From Aptenodytes patagonicus (Eukaryota; Chordata; Aves; Sphenisciformes; Spheniscidae), in NCBI RefSeq assembly GCF_965638725.1, contig NC_134950.1, positions 143,521,636 to 143,585,635 of the forward strand: 64,000 nucleotides of DNA, in the 5' to 3' direction. This document shows positions 38,680 to 50,900 of this stretch, in pieces. The position numbers were made by a program, and so were the translations under genes. Every line of letters starts with the position of its first letter. Within the stretch, counting starts at the first letter, position 1. The notes below the pieces were generated by a model. It was not told where the DNA came from and searched no databases. It worked only from the letters and a program-made list of their open reading frames with translations.

Positions 38680-41600
38680 GGAAGGAAAGTTGCAGTGACC
38701 TAGTGATCTGTTCACTTCCTCTAAATTATGGAATAGAATAGCTCAGGAAGAAGAAAAAAATAGTATAAAATAGCATAAAACTAGTGTATCAATTTTACAT
38801 CATTCAGGAATTCCCATGGAGCAAGGGACTATGCATCTACATTATAAGGATCAGTTGCTAGCCAGTCTTGAAAGATGGGTGCAAGATCAATTTAGAAGGT
38901 ATTCTACAGATTTAGGTAGTTATTGCAGGGGTAAAAAAAAGTGCATCATGCTCTCTTTCGCCTCAGTCTGCTCTGTCTCTCACTAATATCCCTGAAACAA
39001 AAAAAAAAAGGAGCACATTAACAGGAGTCAACCTCCCCACATATCACTAAGCCTAAAAACCAACACTCAGTAACTCTACTTCTAGTATTTAACTTACTTT
39101 TAGTGTAATGAACATTTCATTAGAAATCTCTCATTAACATTACTTCTGGAAATGACCTTTAAAAACCTATAAATTCAACCATTTTATCAGACACTATGAT
39201 TAAATATGTTTTCCAAATCATATCCTTCAAAAAATGCAGTTTGAAATTAGCAGCTTTGAGACACAGAAATAAAAATATTTCTGCAGAATTTTTCTGCTCA
39301 ATGTATTCCCAGGAGTGAGCTGCATAAACAGCAGGTTATCAATTAGAAGATGTATGGTTCTAGACACAGTCAGCTTCAGCGTTAAAACAGCCAAAGCTCT
39401 TGGCATTACGAAAGACAGCTAAAACAACATGAAGACTGATAAAGATGCTACTAAATACAAGATTATGAAGTCAAAATCTGAGGTTCAGCTTCTTGCAAAA
39501 AACATATTTGATTAACTGACTTTACTATTAGTGAACTGTATAAAAAAGCCTTCATCCCTTAATGGGTCCAAACACATCAGCGTGTCCTAAATACAGCTCT
39601 ATATTCAGATGCGATACACACATCCGGGGCTTTAAAAATCCTCCAATTTGTATATCACTACTTGTGCAGATACCTCACATTATGCTGAAAGAAGAAAAAC
39701 AAACATTTCCAAAACAATTATTCAGATGTGCTCCAGATTCCATTTTAACTCACAGAAAATACCAATTTTGTGTCTACACAGGACAAAAAAGCACATCTAT
39801 ACAGTATGCGCAATTACAGCACTCATAATATTATTGCAGTAATTACAAAATATGGTACTTGACAGCACTTGTGGAAAGTTGGCAGTGTTTATAGTGTTGA
39901 TAGTGGAAATGCACTGAAAACATAGTAAAACCTACTATGCTTACAAAACACTACAGGCTGACAATATTCACACAAGTACCAAACAAATGCTGGAAGGAAG
40001 GTGTCAATAAAATACATACAAACAGAAATCCTTATAAATTTGCAGTTCCAATTCATATGCAGTTTGTCTGACCCACTACATTGTCTTAAAATACCACAAA
40101 GTTCAAAAGATGTGTGGATTAGTTACCTCGATATTATCTTCGTCTGAAAACCTAACCTGGTAAGGTTCTCTAAATTCTACTGTAAAATACTTTAAACAAT
40201 AAAAATAGACAGTGCTGGAACATCAAGATGCGGGCAAAGCAATCAGAATACCCATCTCTTCCTCTTTCCTTTTTTATTTTTTTTAAGTCTAAGAGGAAAC
40301 AAGATATCTAACAAGACTCATACTTGCACACATACAACTTAAAGACAACTTTTTAAGACATCGATTTTCTTTCTGTAACCTGTAACGAGTTAAACTTTTT
40401 GAAATGGCTGTCAAGGAACACTGAAAAAGCAGAATCGGGCTAATTTGCAGCAAATAAGACAAACTGTTAGATTCAAAGAGTACTCAGAGATCTGAATGCA
40501 CACCGCCAAAATAACGGATTCCTGATCATTACAGCTCTAACTTGGAGGCCCTGAGAATTATGTGCTATTATGTATATAATTTATACATAATAAAGGCTTT
40601 CGATTTCCTAAGTTTCAAACACGTACACAAGTACTACGGTATGTTAGCTAGCATGGTTATGTGTATGCTGTGTCTCATATGGCTTGGACAGAATTTTATA
40701 CCACCACTAGATGGAAACCTGAATTACCTTTTAAACTGACAATTCTGTAAATGCTCCACTGCTGGTTCTGCTTCTACTGTGTGTGACCATTCCTGTTTTC
40801 TTATTTAGAGATCTAATCACACACTGGCTGTCACAAACCTGTACTCATTAGGAAAGTATCCATGAGCAGGCATACACTAAACTTCTACAGCGTCTTCAAA
40901 TCTGACAGCATTAACATAAATATGCCCTGCTCGTTTCCCAAGCCAGTGCTACTCAATGCAAGGAATAAACTGTTATGGATATTAGAGATTTACCCCACTT
41001 CTACAGCAATTTAAACTTCTCAATCTCAGTTATAAGTAATAAAAATTGCTGTAGTCTGCCAACAAATTTCAGTTGGTAATGCCACACTTCAAGTATCAAG
41101 GGCATGTTACATATTTTACAAATACATGCAATGATCAAATCATCTGAAATTTATAAACCTATTAGCACACCACATATTTATACAAAGTTTCATCACGTCA
41201 GTGGAATTTATCCTGCAGTGTATTATTATAACCTGAGGTGACTGGCACACACAAGTGACTGACATTACTGTCTGATGTGACCCCAACGACTCAGATACTA
41301 TTTCCTGCTGTGTCAAAACAGTTGTAAATAAACACTTCAACTAGCAGACAGGCACAGTTATCAGGACAGCCATCTGACTACCTACATGCAATCGTAGATA
41401 TGATAATATAGAGATAATTGGCATAGTAACACAACAGAAGCATTGGGAGTACTGATGCCACAGCTTATGAAATTTCAAATTTGGAAAATACAGTAAAGAT
41501 CTAAAACAAAATCTCACATTTGCCTTTAAGTCTTATTTGCCATCAACCCCAGACCACACCATTTTTGAAATAGGGAAAAAAAAAAAAGCAGTGTATTTAC

Positions 41601-44600
41601 ACATAACGAAGTTGAACAAAAGAAGTTAATCAAATGCTATCCCATACCAATACGTACACAGAAAAAAAACCCAAGAAATCACTGGCCTTAGCAGCAGGCA
41701 GATGAATCTGAAAGAGAACGACGCTGCTCTCCAGATGAGAAGTACCGAATGCCCCTTCCCATGACAGGCGCGCACCACGCACAAGCCAGTGGGTATCCAC
41801 CAGGTTACCCCAAGTCTCTCCGCACGAGAAAGCTCCCAGACCACCTGGATTCTCCGTGATAGAGGAGCAGACACCAGCTCCTGCTTCTAAACCCAAATTT
41901 GAAGGAGCACTGAAAGGATGCAAGTGATGCCATAATACGAAAAGGATGTTATTACCGTGAAACTTTGCTATAGGGATCCATTGCCTTTATTTTTTTGGTC
42001 AAAGGGACAATTGCACATGAATGCTGGTTCAAGAAACTCATCAAATCATGGGTACACCAAGGCAAAATTGCCATCTTACACAGGTAGACTTCAAATCTTA
42101 CAGCAAAGCAGGCCACCAGGAACACCAGGTCAGAGCAGCAGGCTGATTTCCTGCGGCTGGTCATACCTGAATCCCACATGCTCTTCAATTTATCAGCCAC
42201 AACTCCGCGGCTCTCAGAAAAGTGCAAAATTCTTTCCTTTTGAGAAATATCAGAGAAAATAGAGGAAATTGTCTCCAATTTAGTTCTTACAAATTAATAC
42301 CCAGTGAACACCCTAAGTGGGGGCTAAATACATAAGCCTCAGTAGGAATTTACTCTTAATAAGAAGGTTTTCATCCAGATAGCCATAAAAATCACTAAAG
42401 GCAAATTCCAATGTATCCTGTAATGTTACAATGAAATACTACTCTTAAATCCTATTTCACAACTTTAATAAAAGTCATAAAATGGCAAAAACCTTAAAGT
42501 CATATCTCACTTCCAAAAAATGTATTTCTTGTCAAGCAAAGAAAAGATCACTTATATAATGTACTTCACTGAAACTGAGAGCAGAATACAGAAAGTCAGC
42601 AGCAGTTTTAGACTTATGCAGCCCATATATATTTGCTGAAAGACAGTACAAAGGGCAACCCACACGTCACATTCCCATCCCAGTCTGACTCCAGTACTGG
42701 CCACAGCTTCCTCTTCCACCAGTCCAACTTCTTTGGCTATTTACTCTTCAAATTCTCATTTCAACATCTCAACGTATTTTTGAGTGCCAGAAGCTTAAAA
42801 ATAAATCAAGAAGGGGGGGTTAGATCATACCAGCCCAAAGAAATAAGCAGCAAAAAAATTCTGTAAGTGTATCCACTCACGAGCAGAAAAAGATGTATCA
42901 GGACAACTGTGTCCTGGGAAATATCATGAGATCATCCCACAATCATGCCAGCAAACTAAACACTGAAAGTGACATGGGCAATTGAAAACAAATTTGATGA
43001 ATGACAGTTACTTGTATCATATCAAATATCATACTGATTAAAAAAATTAGCCATTCTTGAGAGGCTACGTGACCAGGTTCCCCAGAGAGATACAGTTCCA
43101 CCTTAATTTTACCAATATAACGCCTAGATTTGTTATCAGGGATGAAAAAATGTCCCCTTTCTTCTGAGTATACAACAGCAGATGTCAGCTCCCAAATCAG
43201 TCTCAGTTCATTTGAAAGCTTATAAAAAGGCTTTCAGAGTCAAGAGTGGCCAAAGCATTTCAAAGGCAATTTATTCAATCTATTAGATGTGAGAAAATGT
43301 CATGTAATTCTGCAGAATTATTCCACTCATCTCAAGATAGTCCAGACCTTCCCATCTACAGGGTCAGGCTTCTTAAACAAGCTAAGTATGAAATGGTCAT
43401 TTTCAAAATTAAAAGAAGAATTAACTTAAATGATGTAAAACAAATGATTACTGAAATTACTTAGCTGAATATTCTACATTATATCGTTTGTAACCTGGAA
43501 TAAAGTAATCAATATTATCTTAATATTACCTATTCTTAAGTAAGCATTCTCATCAGCTGCCATATGATTTAGAAGACTGTTGAAACGATTCACTTATATC
43601 TGTCAACATTAATTCAATACCATTCCAAGGTAATAATCACTATCAATCTAATTATATCAGCCGTCTCCTGTAAATGAGTGCCAATTATTTTAATTAAAAT
43701 ATTAAATATTTAGAAAATAGAAAGGAACATATATTAATAATTTATACACTTAATTTGAATCTACCTGAACAACCATAATTCCTGAACAACAAAGCTTGCT
43801 TTCTCTGTATCCCCCTTTAAGCGGGTTTCAAGACGCAAACCATTGACCCAACATCAATGATAGGAAAAACGCAAAATTTACATTGTTCTACTTTTATGTA
43901 AATGTGTAAGTACTTGCAGACTATTTCTACCAGTCTTATTCACTTAAGAACTCTTCCAAGAATATTCAAAGGATAGTTTCCCTATTTTGTAAACACAAAC
44001 AGGTCAGTTTAGGTTTCCCATAAAATTACATCAGCCGACCACGTGGTTGGGTTCTAACACTAAATCCCTCAACTCCTGTGCATAGCAAACAAGGGGATGC
44101 CTTCTCATCTCCTTTACGCAAAAACAATACGAATCATTCACATACTAAGACAATACCATTTGGGAACCTTTTTACCTCTTTTTTACCCCATTTCTTTCTA
44201 AAGTTAATCTTAGAAATCTCCCTTTAATGTTCCACCTGTGCTTTTCTGGACTGTAAGGATATTCAAAATGCCTGTACTCGTTTGAGAATTAGGCTGAGTA
44301 TTCAGGTCCTGCACTGAGATTTGGGTTCTTCCCAAAAGCCACGGAACAGAACCTAATATTAAAGAACTACGGCAATATTAAGCTATGGTTGCTTGAATGC
44401 CCTGTAAAATTAAGATTCCTGTAACAGTTCTTTTTAAAGCTTTTAACAGTAAAATCCTACAGGTTTTTCCACCACGTTTCACAAGAAATAAAGGGAATTT
44501 GCTCAGCTTGTCTTCTTTGATAAACAATCAATGTGCCCAGTTCCCTTGAATCAGCATGATTTAAATACCAAGGGGAAAAAAAAATAGTTTGGCACAACCA

Positions 44601-46939
44601 TAATGCGATTAAAATGCCAGGCCTGTTAACTAAACAATTAGCAAATACGAATCAAATCGGAGGACAAGAAAGCATACCACAAACACAGAATATGAACTGG
44701 TATATTCAAGCACACACAGAAGGTCTGACTACCCAAAAAAAGCCTGAAGGGTTTTAACAAAAGTCAAGTAGTTTCATGTTAAAGTAAGTTGTCTTTGGAA
44801 ATTTTCATTCAAAAAGGATATGGGGTGGCTTATTAAGATTACACTTCATATTGAAGTCCTTATTCAAAGTCAAGAAACACCGATGCAATCATCATATCCA
44901 TAATCTTTACCCTCTAGTGAATATACATTAAGATATACTATTTTAATATAAAATTATGAATACTATTTTTCTGTAATATGAGACATTATGCCACTCTGTA
45001 CCAGACACCCTACATGCAACAGAAGACGTAAGGAAAGAACTTTTCCAGATGGAAGTTGAATATTGACAACACTGAAGTGCATACAGTAAGGTGCACGTGT
45101 ACCTTAACGAACAAGCAAATTGGGAAGAAAAGTGCTTGATGTGCAACATGCCAAAATACTGTTAACAGAGCTGTAACTTTGCATTTTTCCCAAAAAAATG
45201 GCTAAAACTTAACAGGGAATATAAACATCATTTTGTATTAGTGTTGCAGTGATTTGTTTTGGGGTTTTTTTGTTTGGTTTGTTTTTGTTTTTTAATAAAA
45301 ATAGATATGGAAGCAAGAAGTACAGTTACAGTTCATGTATGTGAAGTAGCACATCACAGCTTCACGCATTGCTAACTGTGCGATTCATACGCCCGTCAAG
45401 AACTGGACGCTTCACAAGTACGCTGGTGTGTTCTGCAAGAACCGTTCTAAAGCCTCCAGCCTATTTCTGATTAAGAGTGCCCTGCTGCCCAGGAAGGGTG
45501 CAAAGAGGACTCCAACGTGAATTAGACCATCTTTCTTTGTTACCTAATCCTGGTCGTGTACAGTCCACCTTCCTCAGTTATCTAGTTCAAGTCTTTAAGG
45601 GGCTGGGAACCACAGCATAGCGTAAGATGCAGAGTGAGTCCCACAGGCCAAAAATGTGAAAGCCTGATTTAAATTCCACCCTTGAGATTATTATTTGGGG
45701 GAGAAAAAAATCCCAGAACAAAACAAAAATTAAAGATGAGAAGAGCCACATTAACTATGTGCTAGTACCTCCCACCATCTTGTTAGAAGACAGACATATT
45801 TGCAAAGTTCTTTATATACACACACACTCAAAACAGTTATTAAATTAGTTTCCTTTCCTTGAACATATCATAGCTAATAGCACTAAATGTCAGGTTTCAA
45901 AATTCGACTTCTGTTCCTTGTAGTCTAATTTCTTTTCCCAGTTTTCCCTATAATCTACTTTTAAAACATTTTAAAACTGAGAAACATCTTCACAATTTGT
46001 TTACTTCACAGAAATGGCTAAAGATATTTCAATGTAAACATTTTCTTCCTTTTCTAAAAATATTTTAAGGAAGATTTTAGCTCTGAAAATAGTAACCCGT
46101 AACTTGTCTTTTTAGCTCATGTTAAAAGTGGAAGCAGCGACACAGAAACATTTTGGCAATATCAAGTAAACGGCAATTGAGAATTACAATAGCATCACAC
46201 ATTTGACAGATAGATACAAATTTTCCCGATTTCAGGACCTATCAGTTAGCAAGAGGCAATTAAAATACACCTATTCCTTTCCTCTGAAGAGAATATCAGG
46301 CAGTGTTCTCCCTGCTGGTTCCTGATGCCCGGGCGCAAGCGTAATGGAGCTGCTTTACCCCCACGATTTCAGCTACAGCGGGTAGAAGGGATGGGTCAGG
46401 TCTCCCCCCATTGCCCTTCTGTTGGTAAACCGGGAGGCACTGGATGCTACCTACACTAACCAGCTTCCAGAGCAGAGCAGAATACAATTTTCTTCCACAG
46501 AAATGAAAACAGTTTTGAGTTTCAAAAATACTACCAAACCAGTAGTTCAACGAGCATGAAAATTAATGGGAAGCTTCTCTATAGATCTGCTCTTGCAGTT
46601 GTTTTCATGCTTTACTTGAAGTTTTTCCTCTGTGAAGTGTCTATAACATTTGCCTGCCGTGGATTTTTTGGGGCCTATTAATATACTAGCAACTGCTGGG
46701 GTTCAGGCACGTGGGGAAAGCACCTCAAGAGTCTCCCTCCTCTGCTGCTCGTGAAACTTGTTACATCCTAATCACTTGGGAGCGATCTGCTTTTCTGTCG
46801 TTGGTGAAACCAGCCACTAAGCTCAGGGGGAGAGGCGGGGGATGTAAAGCAGAGAAGCAATGTTCACATAAGGCTTGTTTCCTTAGGAAACACTCTGAAA
46901 AAATGTCACTCAAAAATGAAATACAAGTTCATGGGGAAG

Positions 46940-47120
46940 CTATTTACACCTATGTATTTAGCTAATTATAATTACACAATTAGCTATGTATGTAGTTATA
47001 TAAATACACATTTATATAATGTATTATTATAAATTATACAGATAATTTTGTGTATATATTTTTATACATGTATATATAGCTAATTACATAATTGTTGTCA
47101 TTCTGTTATATATGCTTGTG
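46940..47120. repeat. AT-rich tract with TAATTA clusters and inverted repeats
   Basis: This stretch of roughly 180 bp is almost entirely A and T. It contains a 9-bp inverted repeat, TAGCTAATT (46959-46967) and AATTAGCTA (46978-46986), and several TATATA/TACATA runs. Copies of TAATTA-like homeodomain cores recur. It sits in intron 1 about 0.6 kb downstream of SDHAF3 exon 1, just outside the CpG island. Confidence 0.6.
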
Positions 47121-47414
47121 AGTGCATAGGTATAATCACACATGGATGAGGCAAGGAAGTAAGAACCCTAAAAGATAACCTGCCCAGCGATGCAGAATTA
47201 CAAGGCATTTTGTAACTCTGTAACGAGTTCGCCCTTCAGGGGAGGGTGCCAGAGGAAGACACTCTAAGCAGCGAAACCAGCAATCAACACCTCAGTGGCA
47301 ATTAGCAGAGAAGGAGCTAACAGGCATTTTCTATCTCCCTTTCCACGACACATATCCTTAAACAACGTGAAGCCCAGCGAGCTGCTGCTGCGACAGGTAA
47401 CAGCAGGGCTGGCA

Positions 47415-47995
47415 GAGACGGCGAGCGAGGGTCCGGCCGCCGGCTAAAGGGCAGCTCGCGAGAGGCCGGTCCCGCTTACCGGGGCGGGCGCCTGGGCTTT
47501 GCCCGGGCCTCCCCTGCGCACCGGCGGGCCCCGCCGCTCCCGGCCAGGGGAGGCAGGCGGCGGCTGCGCGGCGCCCGCCGGCAGCGAGGCCCAGGCTCGG
47601 AGCCAGCCGACGGGCCCGCGGCTCGGGAGGCGGCCTCCCGTCAGACCCCCGCGGGGCGGCGGGCACTTGCCTCCCATTCCCGCAGGAAGCGCTGGGCCTC
47701 GGCGGGCCCGGCGGCCTTGTGCTTCCTGAACTCCTCCCTCACGTAGCGGTCCCCCAGCGCCCGCAGGGCGGCCGGCAGCGCCCGGTGCAGCAGCAGGATC
47801 CGCCGGTACAGGGCCCGCGCACCGCCCGGCATGGCGGCGGCGGAGCCGGGCCCGGCGGAGCCCTGAGGCGGCCGCACCGGGGGCGGGGCGAGGGGGCCGA
47901 GCTGCGGGCCCGGGCCGAGCCGGGCAGGGACTCTTTTGGCACAGGGAGGAGCGTGCCGCCCGCCGGCTTCAGTGGCTGCGGAGCATTAAGGCGTC
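47415..47995 (-). promoter_or_regulatory. SDHAF3: CpG-island promoter of SDHAF3
   Basis: The base composition changes abruptly here to very GC-rich sequence dense in CG dinucleotides, unlike the AT-rich DNA on both sides. The island covers the coding part of exon 1 and the sequence just upstream of the start codon on the minus strand. No TATA box is seen, which fits the dispersed, CpG-type promoters of housekeeping mitochondrial genes. The transcription start probably lies between about 47840 and 47960, but cannot be fixed from sequence alone. An ATGGCGGC motif (YY1-like) on the plus strand overlaps the start codon. Confidence 0.8.
47671..47832 (-). CDS. SDHAF3: SDHAF3 exon 1 (coding part): succinate dehydrogenase assembly factor 3, N-terminal half
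   Basis: This exon encodes residues 1-54 of SDHAF3 (ACN9; yeast Sdh7), a small mitochondrial protein that helps mature the iron-sulfur subunit SDHB during assembly of complex II. The minus-strand translation begins [11 protein letters not shown], with the LYR motif at residues 8-10 that defines the Complex1_LYR family. A conserved aromatic follows at F35 in a VREEF context, and the exon ends in AQRFLREWE. The start at 47832 is chosen because it is the only ATG in frame, has a strong GCCGCCGCC Kozak context and gives the family's usual N terminus. The frame stays open upstream, but only through a GTG. The exon ends at GAG followed by GCAAGT, a GC-type splice donor, so the intron is phase 0. 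Family recognition is from memory of vertebrate SDHAF3 and is strong. Confidence 0.95.
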
Positions 47996-50900
47996 TTGAA
48001 AGCGAAGCTCTGCTTTGTATGTCAGAAAATAACGCCGAATAAACTCAGAGCCTGCTTTTTGCAGAAAATTCATCTGCGCCGTGTTCATCTGCACAGCGTT
48101 TAACACGTTACCATGAAATGCAGTTGCAAATACTACTTTTAAAATAGATGGAGGATGAATAAGCAATTTGCACTGTTTCAAGAAGACGTGTGTGGGTGGC
48201 AGGGATCACAATCAAAATCAAAAATCAGTTAATTTTCAGTTCTGTTTTCGCCACCAGAAGAAGGATCTGCGCACTTTATACCTGGGTAGAATTCAGTGCA
48301 AATTAAGTAGTCCATTAAACCCAAGCTTCATAAGCTTAAATTTTATCTATCTGCATTTTTAAGCATGGGTGAGAGACGAGAGGAGACGTAAGAAATCTTG
48401 CTGCCTCCGGGGGCCTGCTCAGGACTTTGTGCCACCACATCGTTATCACCAAGCTCCCGCTTTCTGTTACCTCCCACCTACAGCCCGAGCTGCAACTCCC
48501 CAGTTCTCTATAAAGTTTTTTCAGCTGTTTAACATCACATCCAACCCACCCACATGGAAAAATCTTCAAATGTTAACAGTCGTGGATATTTCGAAAAAAG
48601 CAAAGAGTCTGAAAATCAGGCGGTGGCAGCGGTGGTGAAAGTCCTGCCTCATCACGGGTGCCTGTTAAGCTCCTTCCAGCCAGTCACATCATTGACGCTT
48701 CAGAACAAAAAGGAAACATTTCCATAGGCCCAGGGAGCGCTAAGCTTTCCCAGGATACTCAGAAATGTCATAAAAATGTACTGCCTCGTCAAAAGCCCAA
48801 GTCATTCTATGTGAGCAACAGAGGAAAGAGCACACTACAGACTGTTTCTCTCACTACCATTTCTTGATGTTTATTTATTCTCCCAAGCATTTCGGTGATG
48901 GAAAACTGAAGTTCCCAGTAACACAAAAGTTACCGAAATAAAAGAAAACTATTAGAGTTTCACTTTTTCTCACTGGCAGTTTCCAGTCCTCTTCATGCCT
49001 GTGATGCTCTCGGGGTGGGTAGACAGGCCCTGGCAGGGGCGTCCTGTTCCTCAAATTGATTGGCCTTGCTGTATTTTCAAACTGTATTTTCTGCAGATGT
49101 TTCTTTGATGAAGGATTTCTGGAATCAATGCATTTTGTTTACCCCTGTGTCCTTCCATATGTTCAAATTTTTAGAAGATTGAGGTTAAAAAACTGGTTTG
49201 CTTTATCAGTTTTATTTGCAGTGATGCAATTCCACTGAACCATCTCAGAGTGCATTCATTTAAAAAATTTATTTAAATCTTTTTTTACATAATGACCGCT
49301 GTACTTAGACATTGACAGCTTTCTCCTTGCTACATCCACCCTGTGTGGTTTTTGGAGTCCTTTTCCTTTAGTGGCCTACTTAAGCCCTCTACTGGACACT
49401 TGCTTTGTGGCTCAAATACTAACCAGGATGCATCAGCCAGATCTGTGACCTTCAACATTTTTTACACCTTGTCTTTCTGTCCACAGCATCTGTGCACCTC
49501 TGGGCTGCTTTAGCTGGGGCTCAAGCCTCCTCCTTGTGCCTTCCCTAGGCGCTGCCCGAGGCGCGAGGAATTTGCCAGTAAATTCCCCATGGAGCAGAAG
49601 ATAGAGCTGTAAGCTCAGCAAGCTGTTTGACAACAGGCTAAGTTGTCAGCCTTTGCCCATTAATAATTTTTATATCCCAAAGTCCTCGAAGGGCTCTGCA
49701 CTACCAGGGAACATGGAGAGGCTGCAGAGGCAGTTGAATGCCCTATCCCTTGTGTATGGGCACAAAAGGACTCACCATCAGAACTCGTTAAGATACAGTA
49801 AGATATTAGAGGTATTATTTCCATATAATGACCTCTCAATCATCAGTACTCAAAATATCTATGCCACAGCTTGAGTCCAGACACAATTTTAGCTAACGTA
49901 CATGAGTGCAACTCTTGCGCTTGCCTCCTTGCAGACACCTGCCCGTGCTTCCAGGCAGCACGGCCTCCGTGCGGGGCACTGGGGCATCTGTGTGCCATCC
50001 CCAGTGCTCCACGGCCTGGGAGCGCTTCTTAGCTTGCACCAAAGAAAGAGGCACCTCAGGAAAGGGATTCATTCCACCCCTTTTGGGCAAGTGGAGGCAA
50101 TTTACCCCTACTTCGTTTCAGCTGATAGAAGGATGTACTGGGGTATATGTGATTTAGATACCCCATAAAGGATTCTTCTGTATCCAGCCGGGCTTAGGAG
50201 CACTGGCTCAGTGTTAGTTATGCTGAAATTGGAGTAGATCCTACAAAGATACCAGAGTATCTCTGTGCCGTACCCCGTAGTGCCTTTGGATTTTGGGAGG
50301 CAGTATCACCTTTGCCATAGGGCAGCACAAAGCCCGGCAGAGTGGCTTAACCAATATACTAAATCTTTATTTGTGTGGCTAGGCCGTGAGTAGCATCTCA
50401 GTCTTTTCTCAAGTATACACAAGAAATTTGTGGTAAAGCATAGATGCAAAGTGCCCAAGTTGCTTAGCTATCCTTCTGAGCTAGCAGCACATCAATAAAA
50501 AGTAGAAGACAGATTCCGACCCTGTGAATCTGCCAGAGTGGCCATGTTCTTGGCTACAGTCCTAACTCCAAACGTAGAGAGACTGGAGGAGCATTCCCAT
50601 GTTTATTTTTTTCTTTTATCGGTGATGTGTTGACTAAAGAAAATGAAGCCGAAGTATTTATTGAGCTGTTATAATTGCTGTAATTTTAAAAATTATCAAG
50701 AGCATCCTGAGAGGAGTTCTTTTTGCGAATCAAAATAAATGATTAAATATAGAATGCAGTGACATGATATTCCTTTCCAGAACCCTTGGTAGTCCTGATG
50801 AAGCTAAATTGTATTGTCATCTGTTAAAAAAAACAGGATAATCTGCAATCTTCTCCTCTAAACTGTAGGTAAATGTTAAAGTACAGTCTAATTGCCTGCT

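Larger units (their letters stand above)
12738..47670 (-). other. SDHAF3: SDHAF3 intron 1 (about 34.9 kb, GC-AG type)
   Basis: This is the single intron separating the two coding exons of SDHAF3. On the minus strand it starts GCAAGT right after the GAG codon and ends CATTAG before exon 2. The phase is 0. The alternative GT, four bases inside the donor, would shift the reading frame and reach a stop soon after entering exon 2, so the GC donor is the only one seen that preserves the protein. The intron is AT-rich and holds two CR1 pieces, a heptamer array and small simple repeats, listed separately. No nested gene is recognised. Confidence 0.85.

Noticed and set aside
38488..38715. 75-codon minus-strand ORF with a Phe/Pro/Ser repeat
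   Set aside because: Pure translation of the GGAAAAA satellite.
41630..42278. Overlapping minus-strand ORFs of 97 and 108 codons as a nested gene
   Set aside because: No family recognised and stops separate them. Only the small exon-like part with good splice sites (42167-42236) was kept, as a finding.
47833..47877. N-terminal extension of SDHAF3 by 15 codons
   Set aside because: The frame is open, but the upstream start would be GTG. The ATG at 47832 has a strong Kozak context and matches the family N terminus.
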